A stretch of 64,000 nucleotides of DNA from a virus. Position 1 is the first letter of the stretch. Every line of letters starts with the position of its first letter. The notes below the pieces were generated by a model. That model was not told the origin of the DNA. It searched no databases and was given only the letters and a program-made list of their open reading frames with translations. Shown piece by piece: positions 57,659-64,000 of this stretch. A program made the position numbers and the translations under genes. The DNA lies in IMG/VR virus record IMGVR_UViG_3300024289_000023, positions 1-64,000 of that record; one strand, written 5' to 3'.

Positions 57659-58738
57659 TCAACCGATTGCGGGTGCAGTAAGGGCAACAGGAGTGTTGCT
57701 AGCAGCAGCAAGATCCAGAGGGAAATTGTGTGCATTCCTTTCGTGCATCACCTCGAGCCCGAGTCCAGCACGGTTCAGAACATCTGCCCAAGTGTTGAGG
57801 ACACGACCCTGTGAATCAATGATGGACTGGTTAAAGTTGAAACCGTTGAGGTTGAATGCCATGGTGCTAACACCAAGAGCAGTGAACCAGATACCAACTA
57901 CAGGCCATGCAGCAAGGAAGAAGTGCAGCGAACGTGAGTTATTAAAGGAAGCATATTGGAAAATAAGGCGTCCGAAATAACCGTGAGCAGCAACGATGTT
58001 ATAGGTCTCTTCTTCTTGACCAAACTTGTAACCATAGTTCTGTGACTCGTTCTCAGTGGTTTCACGAACCAGTGAGGAAGTAACCAGAGAACCGTGCATA
58101 GCACTGAACAGAGAACCTCCAAAGACACCAGCCACACCAAGCATGTGGAAGGGGTGCATCAGGATGTTGTGCTCTGCCTGGAACACAAGCATATAGTTGA
58201 ACGTACCAGAGATACCCAGAGGCATCGCATCAGAGAAAGAACCTTGACCGAAAGGATACACCAGGAACACAGCAGAAGCAGCAGCCACAGGTGCAGAGTA
58301 AGCAACACAGATCCAAGGACGCATACCAAGACGGTATGAAAGTTCCCATTCACGACCCATGTAAGCGTAGATACCGATAAGGAAGTGGAACACTACAAGT
58401 TGGAAAGGACCACCGTTGTAAAGCCACTCATCAAGCGAAGCAGCTTCCCAGATGGGATAAAAGTGCAGTCCAATCGCGTTGGACGAAGGAATAACAGCAC
58501 CAGAGATGATGTTGTTTCCGTACATGAGTGAACCAGCAACGGGTTCACGGATACCATCAATGTCCACTGGGGGAGCACCGATGAATGCGATGATGAAACA
58601 AGTCGTAGCAGCAAGCAGGCAAGGAATCATGAGGACTCCGAACCAACCGACATAAAGACGATTATCGGTTGATGTGACCCAGTTGCAGAATTGTTCCCAA
58701 GTATTCGATTGTCGTTGACGTGAAATTGTAGCAGTCAT
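57659..58738 (-). CDS. psbA: Photosystem II D1 protein PsbA, 359 aa
   Basis: 359 residues, full length and uninterrupted (no group I intron). TyrZ Tyr161 (VYPFGQ), Asp170, Glu189, His190, and the Mn-cluster C-terminus His332-Glu333, His337, Asp342 and Ala344 are all in place. Residues 345-359 are the processed tail. Residue 130 is Glu (MGREWEL), the form linked to high-light D1. Replaces damaged host D1 during infection. No clear ribosome-binding site. Late and sigma70 promoters lie 165-200 bases upstream. Confidence 0.97.
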   Translation of the reverse strand: MTATISRQRQSNTWEQFCNWVTSTDNRLYVGWFGVLMIPCLLAATTCFIIAFIGAPPVDIDGIREPVAGSLMYGNNIISGAVIPSSNAIGLHFYPIWEAASLDEWLYNGGPFQLVVFHFLIGIYAYMGREWELSYRLGMRPWICVAYSAPVAAASAVFLVYPFGQGSFSDAMPLGISGTFNYMLVFQAEHNILMHPFHMLGVAGVFGGSLFSAMHGSLVTSSLVRETTENESQNYGYKFGQEEETYNIVAAHGYFGRLIFQYASFNNSRSLHFFLAAWPVVGIWFTALGVSTMAFNLNGFNFNQSIIDSQGRVLNTWADVLNRAGLGLEVMHERNAHNFPLDLAAASNTPVALTAPAIG

Positions 58739-58900
58739 TGTTTTAAGCAGTTAGTAAGACCATCAGGGAAATGGTGGAGATACTATGCTCCCCGCACCCT
58801 TAGCGGGGATATGAGAGACGTAATTTATACACCCATAGGTCTCGGTTATCGGGTGTCTAACAATGTTAAGGGAACGTTGCGTTCCGTAACATTTGTTTAC
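58739..58900 (-). promoter_or_regulatory. psbA leader with hairpins
   Basis: Non-coding leader between the psbA promoter and ATG. Stems: TCCCCGC/GCGGGGA (58789-58795, 58803-58809); ACACCC/GGGTGT (58829-58834, 58851-58856); and a nested pair AATGTTA/TAACATT (58862-58868, 58887-58893) enclosing GGAACG/CGTTCC (58871-58876, 58880-58885). TATAAATT (58829-58822) may be a second, nearer late promoter. A regulatory 5' UTR is likely; its mode is unknown. Confidence 0.55.
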
Positions 58901-58901
58901 C

Positions 58902-58935
58902 TATTTATCATACTACGGTTTGCCGCCTGTGTCAA
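58902..58935 (-). promoter_or_regulatory. psbA promoter: sigma70-type overlapping a late box
   Basis: Minus strand TTGACA (58935-58930), 17-base spacer, TATGAT (58912-58907). GATAAATA (58909-58902), a late-type box, overlaps the -10. psbA could thus be read both early by host sigma70 and late by the phage system. Confidence 0.7.
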
Positions 58936-58961
58936 CCCCCCTCCCCAAATGGGGACACTCT

Positions 58962-58969
58962 CCTAAATA
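58962..58969 (+). promoter_or_regulatory. Late promoter variant CCTAAATA
   Basis: Plus strand CCTAAATA 29 bases before the exported protein gene at 58999. Confidence 0.42.
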
Positions 58970-58998
58970 CTCATAGTGTTTATCACAACAATAAGAAA

Positions 58999-59460
58999 AT
59001 GAAAAGACTTCTATTAGCCTTTTCGTTATTCTTCGCAATCCCAGTTAATGCTGCTGAAATTACATCAAAAATCACTGATTCCGTTCAATTGAAAGTTGAT
59101 GGTGCCGCAGTTCAATCAACTCGAATTGGTGCTTCCTATTCGGCGTCAGGAACCAATATCCAAGCAACATCCTTTGGAGGTGTTGGTGGTGCTGGAACCT
59201 ATGACATTAATACTCCAGGTCAAGCATTTACTTTCTCTGAAAGTTTCAATGCTGCTGATACTCCAGTTAATACTCAAACAGTTACTAACGGTGTTATTGG
59301 AACACCAAATCTCTACGGAGATAGTGTAACTCAAGTTGGTGGTGAGAAAGGAACTCTTGCAGGTACTCTTTCACCAACTGGTGTTCCTACTGTTACTGCT
59401 GGTGGTGCTGGAACAAGTGCTACTGCTCAAAGGTCCATTGAACTGAGTGTATTCAAATGA
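58999..59460 (+). CDS. Exported protein, 153 aa
   Basis: 153 residues from MKRLLLAFSLFFAIPVNAAE, a signal peptide cut after NAA. The mature domain is Gly/Ser/Thr-rich beta (YSASGTNIQATSFGG, YDINTPGQAFTFSESF). The same YxxTGTNI and TPGxxFxFSE blocks occur in the next gene, so the two are paralogues. The stop overlaps the next ATG. Seen in marine phages; function unknown. Confidence 0.7.
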   Translation: MKRLLLAFSLFFAIPVNAAEITSKITDSVQLKVDGAAVQSTRIGASYSASGTNIQATSFGGVGGAGTYDINTPGQAFTFSESFNAADTPVNTQTVTNGVIGTPNLYGDSVTQVGGEKGTLAGTLSPTGVPTVTAGGAGTSATAQRSIELSVFK

Positions 59461-59822
59461 GACATTTAACTCCCGTTTTGCTTTTAGCAACGGGAGTCAT
59501 TTGTACTCCCGTTTATGCTGAGAGCGTTGTGCCTAATTTTACTAGAGGCACAATCAATGCAACAACAGAATCTACAACAAGAATTGTAGAAGCAATCCGC
59601 CAAGTTGAATATACAACTGGTGAATCTTATACTGTAACTGGTACGAACATCAACATTCCTGGAAATCCTACTAAGGATACAAATTATAGTATTACAACTC
59701 CTGGTGCTCCATTCCAGTTCAGTGAAACCTATCTCGGACCTGGAGTGGCAAAAGAAACATGGATAGATCGCACCACAGAAACTCAATCAACTACTACATC
59801 AATCTCTGTCTTTACGCAATAA
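59457..59822 (+). CDS. Exported protein, paralogue of 58999, 121 aa
   Basis: 121 residues from MRHLTPVLLLATGVICTPVY, signal peptide with cleavage after VYA. Mature blocks YTVTGTNINIPGNPTK and YSITTPGAPFQFSETYL align with the previous protein. Probably acts in the periplasm or in the particle. Function unknown. Confidence 0.7.
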   Translation: MRHLTPVLLLATGVICTPVYAESVVPNFTRGTINATTESTTRIVEAIRQVEYTTGESYTVTGTNINIPGNPTKDTNYSITTPGAPFQFSETYLGPGVAKETWIDRTTETQSTTTSISVFTQ

Positions 59823-60337
59823 TTTCAACAGGGACTGCATTTGCTCAGCAAGCTCCATCAAATACAAACATCGCAGGACCTTCAGCATCTGCTACTGGTA
59901 ATGTAACAAACCAGGCAGTTCAAGTGCTTCAGGGCCCTTATGCTATGAATACATTTGGTGCTGGTGTTTCTTGTCAAGGACCAACATTTTCCCTGGCACC
60001 ATTTATTATTGGTAATGGTAATGCTAGTCAAGATCCAGAACAGTTTTCATCTTATTCTGGAAATGCTGGATTATCTATGGGATTTAATATTCCCTTAGAT
60101 GGTTCTTTACAAGAACTCTGCAAATCAAGAGCAAGAGTTGAAATCTCAAGACAACAAGCCGAAGCTGATAAAGCAAGATTAGATTTTGAACTTGTAAGAT
60201 TATTAAAATGTGGTGAAGCATACAAAGCAGGAATTATGTTCCATCCTGATAGTCCTTACTACAAAGTTTGTGAAGATATTGTTGTGAAGTACCCAAGAGT
60301 TGAGGATGTGGTCAATGGAACCAATACAACCTATTGA
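59759..60337 (+). CDS. Exported conserved cyanophage protein, 192 aa
   Basis: 192 residues. Start at 59759 gives MDRSHHRNSINYYINLCLYA then IISTGTAFAQQ, a plausible signal peptide, although it overlaps the previous gene by 64 bases. Conserved centre FIIGNGNASQDPEQFSSYSG, then SRARVEISRQQAEADKARLD (helical) and LKCGEAYKAGIMFHPDSPYY. Two late Cys. Function unknown. Confidence 0.66.
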   Translation: MDRSHHRNSINYYINLCLYAIISTGTAFAQQAPSNTNIAGPSASATGNVTNQAVQVLQGPYAMNTFGAGVSCQGPTFSLAPFIIGNGNASQDPEQFSSYSGNAGLSMGFNIPLDGSLQELCKSRARVEISRQQAEADKARLDFELVRLLKCGEAYKAGIMFHPDSPYYKVCEDIVVKYPRVEDVVNGTNTTY

Positions 60338-61199
60338 TAATCCAAACTTAAGGCAAATAATCGGAAATAATCCGATTAACATACCGAGTGCAAGTATCAA
60401 CAGAATATCTGGTCCATCTATAATCTCAACTATAGATAGACCAAATGTTCGTTCTGTAGAAGCACCTGTTGTTCGTGGTCTTGAAGTTCCTGTTATTGAT
60501 GCCCCAAATACTACGATTAAATATCCAGTTATTAATGTTCCAACTCAAGCAGAGTTTGATGCTGCTGTAAAAGCAGAGCGTGAAAAACAAGCAACAGAAC
60601 AACAAGAAAAAACAAGGGGGTTGCCTGATACTACCCCCCCACCTCAACTGCCTCAGGTTGCTCAAACCCCCCCTACTCAAACTCCTGTTGTTACTCCAGT
60701 TGCAGAAGTTCCAGCAGATAAACCACAACCAACATTTTCTGTTTATGGTGTCGATATTAATTTACCTGACCCTTCTCTTGTTGCTACGGCTGGTGCTGTC
60801 GCAGTAGTCACAACTGCTGCTACAATGGCATCCACAGCAGTTTTAAATGTATTGAAGAATGCTGCTGAACCATTTATCAAAGAAGCAACAAAGAATAAGT
60901 TTAAAATTAAAATCAAACAAGTTAAACCTGTTCTCCATTATGTGATGGCAGAAGCAGGTCATATTGATATTTTTGAATATTCATCAGAGGGAACAAGACT
61001 TGTTGCACAAACAGATAATGTAGAACAATATATCCGTGATGAGATTGAAAAGAATACCCTATATGAAATTGAGAATAAAGTGATTATTGATGAACCAGTA
61101 AAAGATAAATTCACAAAAGAGGGGCAAGAAAGATTTAAGTCTCTCTATGCCCCTCCTAAAAAGATTGCTAAGAAATTATCTGCTCGCTTGTCTTTTTGA
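60315..61199 (+). CDS. Proline-rich membrane protein, 294 aa
   Basis: 294 residues from MEPIQPIDNPNLRQIIG (GAGG eight bases upstream; an ATG at 60306 is possible). Residues about 95-140 are a Pro/Thr/Gln linker (TTPPPQLPQVAQTPPTQTPV), then a hydrophobic Ala/Thr-rich segment (VATAGAVAVVTTAATMAS), then a basic charged domain (KNKFKIKIKQVKP). This looks like a cell-envelope-spanning protein (TonB- or spanin-like layout). The C-terminus overlaps the convergent nuclease gene by 24 bases. Confidence 0.62.
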   Translation: MEPIQPIDNPNLRQIIGNNPINIPSASINRISGPSIISTIDRPNVRSVEAPVVRGLEVPVIDAPNTTIKYPVINVPTQAEFDAAVKAEREKQATEQQEKTRGLPDTTPPPQLPQVAQTPPTQTPVVTPVAEVPADKPQPTFSVYGVDINLPDPSLVATAGAVAVVTTAATMASTAVLNVLKNAAEPFIKEATKNKFKIKIKQVKPVLHYVMAEAGHIDIFEYSSEGTRLVAQTDNVEQYIRDEIEKNTLYEIENKVIIDEPVKDKFTKEGQERFKSLYAPPKKIAKKLSARLSF

Positions 61200-61616
61200 T
61201 TCTAATAGAGCAAAATCTTTCTTTTTAGTGCCACCAGAATATTCCCAAGCAAATCCTTCATCAATCATCATTTGATTGACTGATTTCTTTTTATTGACTG
61301 CGGATACTTCAGCATCCCCAATAAACAAATGTCCAAGAATTCTTCCGTACTTTTCGGTAGAATCTGGGAGTTCTGTTTTGACAATAATGTCAGTTTGACC
61401 TTCTAACTTTTTCTTGAGCCATTCTTTAACTTCAAGACCAAGTGCCTTTTCTTTAGCATCAGTTGTTCTGCTCTCTGGGGTATCGACACCAGCAAGACGA
61501 ATTCGTTTAGTAAGGGAGATATCAAACCCAAGGTCAATAGCAGCATCAATAGTGTCGCCATCTACTACCTTATATACTGATTTGATTCTATAGATATACG
61601 GGTCTTTGTCTGCCAT
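61176..61616 (-). CDS. Staphylococcal nuclease-type thermonuclease, 146 aa
   Basis: 146 residues. VVDGDTIDAAIDLGF (Ca ligand Asp), RIRLAGVDTPESR (Arg/Asp/Glu) and EKYGRILGHLFI (Arg) reproduce the SNase active site with normal spacing. No signal peptide, so it would act inside the cell, for example in host DNA breakdown. Converges on the plus-strand gene. ATG overlaps the upstream stop. Confidence 0.88.
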   Translation of the reverse strand: MADKDPYIYRIKSVYKVVDGDTIDAAIDLGFDISLTKRIRLAGVDTPESRTTDAKEKALGLEVKEWLKKKLEGQTDIIVKTELPDSTEKYGRILGHLFIGDAEVSAVNKKKSVNQMMIDEGFAWEYSGGTKKKDFALLESKRQASR

Positions 61617-61828
61617 TAGAAAGGAAACTTAATACTCCCAGTATTTAGTTTGGGAATTGGTAGTTTCTCAAATGCTTTATTCACTTGATTCTCCACAACC
61701 TTACCAACGAACTGTTCTGGGTTGTTTAAAATTGCTTCCGCTTTTTTATAAGTCACATAAGCACCATAGCAAAGTGCTCCACTAATGAGAAGACTTGTTG
61801 TTGACAGAATGATTGCTAGGTTCTTCAT
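61616..61828 (-). CDS. Small membrane protein, 70 aa
   Basis: 70 residues: an N-terminal hydrophobic helix (LAIILSTTSLLISGALCYG, with a Cys that could be a lipobox), then an amphipathic helix (KKAEAILNNPEQFVGKVVEN) and a Pro/Lys-rich end. GAGGAAA upstream. Function unknown. Confidence 0.62.
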   Translation of the reverse strand: MKNLAIILSTTSLLISGALCYGAYVTYKKAEAILNNPEQFVGKVVENQVNKAFEKLPIPKLNTGSIKFPF

Positions 61829-61934
61829 TTTTCATTTCCTCGTGTGCTAATCGTAATATGTAGTAGATTACATATAAAGTAAAGATAAGACCAGACCCCA
61901 ATATTATAATTACTCCCCAAGGAAAGTCGCTCAT
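61782..61934 (-). CDS. Small membrane protein, 50 aa, overlapping the next gene
   Basis: 50 residues: MSDFPWGVIIILGSGLIFTL, YVIYYILRLAHEE, polar tail. One membrane helix. Overlaps the 61616-61828 gene by 47 bases in another frame. The stop codon of the gene at 61934-62680 overlaps this ATG (TAATG), so it is coupled. Holin- or spanin-like size, but function unknown. Confidence 0.55.
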   Translation of the reverse strand: MSDFPWGVIIILGSGLIFTLYVIYYILRLAHEEMKNEEPSNHSVNNKSSH

Positions 61935-62680
61935 TAAAACTTACCTTCTACACAATATTCTGCTTTCTTGTTTGGATAATATGGATACTTACCCTCTTGT
62001 GGTTTCATCCATCCACAACCAATCAGCCAATCCATTGTCATTGGAGTTGGTCTCATCTGTTCCCACAGTGGACCCTTAGCACACATTTCTAACTTTTCTG
62101 CAGTGACATTTGATTGTTCTTCTGCCCAGTTAGCATCTGCTTCCCAAGGAACTGCACGACCTTGACCCATCGTTTCATAAGTCAATCTTGTAGATTTCAT
62201 AACCCAGGCAGGGATCTCACTATCTTGATGAACCTGTGCCATAAAAGATGTTTTTAATCCACCACCCATACAGTCTTGAACTGTATGCCATCCTTCGTGT
62301 CTCATTGTTCCTAGAAACTCTCTAGGATCTTTAAGAAGAGTTTCATTTACAAAGAAACGATTATATTCTGGTTTATATAATCCTACTGTCCTTGGTGTGA
62401 AATATCTTTCTGGTGCAACATAAACAGGAACTCCAAGTTTATCAAGTCCTGCAATGATTGCTTTTAGTTCTTCTCTAAATGGATCAAAGTCTGGATCTTT
62501 TAGTAATTCAGAATCTACTGTAAGTCTTTCTACTCCTTCAGTACATTCCAAAAGTATCATACAACCCATTGCTGATAAACTATAAGGTTTTACAGTTGGT
62601 TGTGTTTTAATTATTGATTCTGCTGCTACTGGAGAAATCAATGCTAATGATAAACTAATTGCTGTGAGAATTTTTTTCAT
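61934..62680 (-). CDS. Secreted HExxH zinc metalloprotease, 248 aa
   Basis: 248 residues. Signal peptide MKKILTAISLSLALISPVAA. Mature domain with FLGTMRHEGWHTVQDCMGGG: HEGWH is a zinc-binding HExxH. A later EADANWAEEQ may supply the third Glu. Several Cys suggest disulphides in the periplasm. Different from the cytoplasmic HExxH protein at 6367. It may degrade host envelope proteins at lysis or entry. Confidence 0.72.
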   Translation of the reverse strand: MKKILTAISLSLALISPVAAESIIKTQPTVKPYSLSAMGCMILLECTEGVERLTVDSELLKDPDFDPFREELKAIIAGLDKLGVPVYVAPERYFTPRTVGLYKPEYNRFFVNETLLKDPREFLGTMRHEGWHTVQDCMGGGLKTSFMAQVHQDSEIPAWVMKSTRLTYETMGQGRAVPWEADANWAEEQSNVTAEKLEMCAKGPLWEQMRPTPMTMDWLIGCGWMKPQEGKYPYYPNKKAEYCVEGKF

Positions 62681-62877
62681 TCATCCCACCATCCTTCTTG
62701 TTTATGAATCCAGATTTTCAAATCTTTGACATATTTTCTCAAGATCTGGGCCTGTTCTTCATGCCAAAAATCACCCGTCTCCATATGAAGACGGGTGTGA
62801 TTATCTATAGCTTTGAGTATTTGGTGGATGGGAGCATTCCAACACTCTCGTTTTGGAGTGTTCCATTCTCTTGGCAT
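62677..62877 (-). CDS. Small Trp-rich protein, 66 aa
   Basis: 66 residues, MPREWNTPKRECWNAPIHQI to HKQEGWWDE. Trp/His-rich and helical. Overlaps the metalloprotease by four bases (coupled) and is itself overlapped upstream by the 62805-62984 ORF. Function unknown. Confidence 0.6.
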   Translation of the reverse strand: MPREWNTPKRECWNAPIHQILKAIDNHTRLHMETGDFWHEEQAQILRKYVKDLKIWIHKQEGWWDE

Positions 62878-62984
62878 TGGTATATAAATGTGTAAATTTG
62901 ATTATCACTTAAAAAATCAGTTTGACATAAGTTAGGTCCAACTAACACATGACCAACAACCACCAAAGTAACAAATTCAATCAT
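62805..62984 (-). CDS. Small exported-type protein, 59 aa, overlapping gene
   Basis: 59 residues: MIEFVTLVVVGHVLVGPNLC, QTDFLSDNQIYTFIYQCQEN. Hydrophobic start with a lipobox-like Cys20 (VGPNLC). Start overlaps the preceding stop (ATGA at 62981-62984). Overlaps 73 bases of the gene at 62677 in another frame. Plausible because of coupling; function unknown. Confidence 0.52.
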   Translation of the reverse strand: MIEFVTLVVVGHVLVGPNLCQTDFLSDNQIYTFIYQCQENGTLQNESVGMLPSTKYSKL

Positions 62985-63097
62985 TTTTTCTTTCCACCAT
63001 TCTTTGCCTTTTTGGCGTTCGCATTGCCAGAATTCTGCTTTTTGTTATTAGCAGAACCTGCCGAACCTTTCTTACCTTTGTTTGCTGACTTTGCCAT
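62981..63097 (-). CDS. Lys/Asn/Gly-rich basic peptide, 38 aa
   Basis: 38 residues: MAKSANKGKKGSAGSANNKK then QNSGNANAKKAKNGGKKK. Almost only Lys, Ala, Gly, Asn and Ser, so highly basic and disordered. Start overlaps the preceding stop (TAATG). Nucleic-acid condensation or binding is an inference from composition. Confidence 0.6.
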   Translation of the reverse strand: MAKSANKGKKGSAGSANNKKQNSGNANAKKAKNGGKKK

Positions 63098-63411
63098 TAT
63101 GCGCCACCTGTGCGAGGTTGTACTTGACCTTCTTCAAGTGCTTCAACTCTTTCTTCAAGAGTTGGTTCAGCAGCAACTTCTGGTGCTGGTGGTTCTGGAG
63201 TAGGTTCTACTACAACTTCTCTGCGTGGTTCTTCTTTCTTCTCATCTTCATCGCCACCCTTCTTCATTGTATTAATACCGAAAGTTGCAGCAGATGCTGT
63301 GAATACAGTAGCAATAAAAGTAGGATCCATCTTAGATAGAGCCCCAGCATAACTGGCAGTAAGAAGAGCAGCGGACCAACCCAAAATCGCTATACGAATA
63401 ACAGTACTCAT
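63097..63411 (-). CDS. Two-helix membrane protein with acidic tail, 104 aa
   Basis: 104 residues from MSTVIRIAILGWSAALLTAS: two hydrophobic segments (about 5-22 and 32-48, IATVFTASAATFGINT), then Lys/Asp/Glu and a Pro/Glu/Val-rich tail (EEPRREVVVEPTPEPPAPEV). A longer start at 63441 is possible. The layout resembles small class II holins, but nothing more specific supports it. Confidence 0.58.
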   Translation of the reverse strand: MSTVIRIAILGWSAALLTASYAGALSKMDPTFIATVFTASAATFGINTMKKGGDEDEKKEEPRREVVVEPTPEPPAPEVAAEPTLEERVEALEEGQVQPRTGGA

Positions 63412-63466
63412 ACACTTTTCTCTTTTATTTGGATTATCCATCAGTCTTTTGATGAAGTGTCTTTGT

Positions 63467-63474
63467 TATTTAGG
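63467..63474 (-). promoter_or_regulatory. Late promoter variant CCTAAATA
   Basis: Minus strand CCTAAATA 25 bases before 63441 and 55 bases before 63411; it sits between two genes. Confidence 0.38.
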
Positions 63475-63477
63475 ATT

Positions 63478-64000
63478 TCAGAACTTAAATTTAAGTTTTG
63501 CAGATACTGCTGTGTTAGAAACTCCATCATTAATTTGATGTATTCCTTCAATAATAACCATTTCCTTATAATCAACAGAAGCAGATGCTTCAATCATTCC
63601 ACTGGTTTCATAAGAACCACCAATAGTTACTCCAAATAAATCCTTTTTCTTTCCACCAAAACGGTGTGAAATATTTAGACCTACCTCACCAGAATGTGAA
63701 GTTTTGTTTATAGCATCAACAGTTCTTCTGGATTGAATAGAACCTTTCTCAGTAAATCCATCTCTCTGATAGTTACCAACAGTGTATCCAACAAATGGAG
63801 TTACATTCTTATTGAGATGCCAGAATAGTCTGTTATTTACAAACCACTCTTTTCCTTCTGTTGAACTTTCATTATTGAAGACACTCTGAACATTTCTGGA
63901 TACATTATATTTGTTCTGGGAGTATCCAGCATTTGTTAAGAGTGAGAATGTATTTCCACGGAACATATTGAATATTCCATAATGATTTTTGAGGAGTTTA
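63478..64000 (-). CDS. Outer-membrane-barrel-like protein, partial
   Basis: No stop upstream to the window edge, so the true start is beyond 64000 (the Met at 63966 is internal or optional). At least 173 residues visible. Alternating polar/aromatic strands (LFWHLNKNVTPFVGYTVG, SGEVGLNISHRFGG, LFGVTIGGSYETSG) and a C-terminal Phe (SAKLKFKF) are typical of outer-membrane beta-barrels. Unusual for a phage. Function unknown. Confidence 0.55.
   Translation of the reverse strand, partial: KLLKNHYGIFNMFRGNTFSLLTNAGYSQNKYNVSRNVQSVFNNESSTEGKEWFVNNRLFWHLNKNVTPFVGYTVGNYQRDGFTEKGSIQSRRTVDAINKTSHSGEVGLNISHRFGGKKKDLFGVTIGGSYETSGMIEASASVDYKEMVIIEGIHQINDGVSNTAVSAKLKFKF

Noticed and set aside
57659-58738. 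Group I intron in psbA
   Set aside because: Known in some cyanophages, but the frame here is intact for 359 codons with all ligands in place.
58922-58998. Integrase attachment site or integrase gene near psbA
   Set aside because: No integrase or recombinase anywhere in the window and no tRNA-fragment match; lysogeny genes are absent.

Overview
The window is part of the genome of a T4-like marine cyanophage (a cyanomyovirus that infects Synechococcus or Prochlorococcus). The evidence is direct. It carries T4 core genes (gp4, gp5, gp26, gp32, gp33, gp48, gp53, gp54, gp59) beside cyanobacterial photosystem II genes (psbA for D1, psbD for D2) and the usual cyanophage auxiliary genes speD, phoH, thyX and glutaredoxin. 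The DNA is AT-rich, genes overlap by ATGA or TGATG, and T4-type late promoters (NATAAATA and a CTAAATA variant) sit 20-35 bases before many structural genes. Nearly all genes are on the minus strand.

Layout from left to right. (1) 1-6900: about thirty very small, tightly coupled minus-strand genes, mostly unrecognised. They include two paralogous 72-residue membrane proteins, small Cys-rich proteins, an RlpA-like cell-wall enzyme and an HExxH metalloprotein. (2) 6986-19544: tail fibre array with a tail-fibre chaperone, several fibre proteins (one with a collagen-like shaft) and a 2002-residue beta-helix-like protein. One 87-residue gene lies on the opposite strand behind overlapping divergent late promoters. 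(3) 19633-22190: Mom-like acyltransferase, small genes, tRNA-Thr(UGU), tRNA-Leu(UAA), and a 2OG-Fe(II) oxygenase. (4) 22187-42965: adhesins and the tail/baseplate hub: gly-rich adhesin, a spike-like beta-helix protein, gp5 hub, gp27-like hub, three tape-measure-like proteins (two are tandem paralogues carrying different cell-wall or ester hydrolase domains), gp26 and gp54. (5) 43008-45954, plus strand: gp4, a conserved protein, gp48, gp53. (6) 45955-54119: gp32, a DUF1825-like protein, gp59, gp33, PD-(D/E)XK exonuclease, phoH, thyX, speD, glutaredoxin and small genes. (7) 54104-58998: psbD and psbA, each followed by a free-standing HNH-type endonuclease, with a relic of a second psbA 3' end between them. 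(8) 58999-64000: secreted proteins, a staphylococcal-type nuclease, a secreted HExxH protease, small membrane proteins and an outer-membrane-barrel-like protein cut by the window edge.

How it works together: the tail, baseplate and fibre genes build the particle. gp32, gp59, the exonuclease and ThyX serve replication and nucleotide supply, and gp33 serves late transcription. psbA, psbD and perhaps speD sustain host photosynthesis and metabolism during infection.

The most interesting observations are: a probable programmed -1 frameshift joining gp26 to the next small ORF, as in lambda-type tail chaperones; a psbA 3' relic with its own terminator beside endonuclease genes; tandem tape-measure paralogues with swapped enzyme cargo; and promoters whose -35 box lies inside a terminator hairpin. 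All names come from motif recognition by eye; no database search was run.
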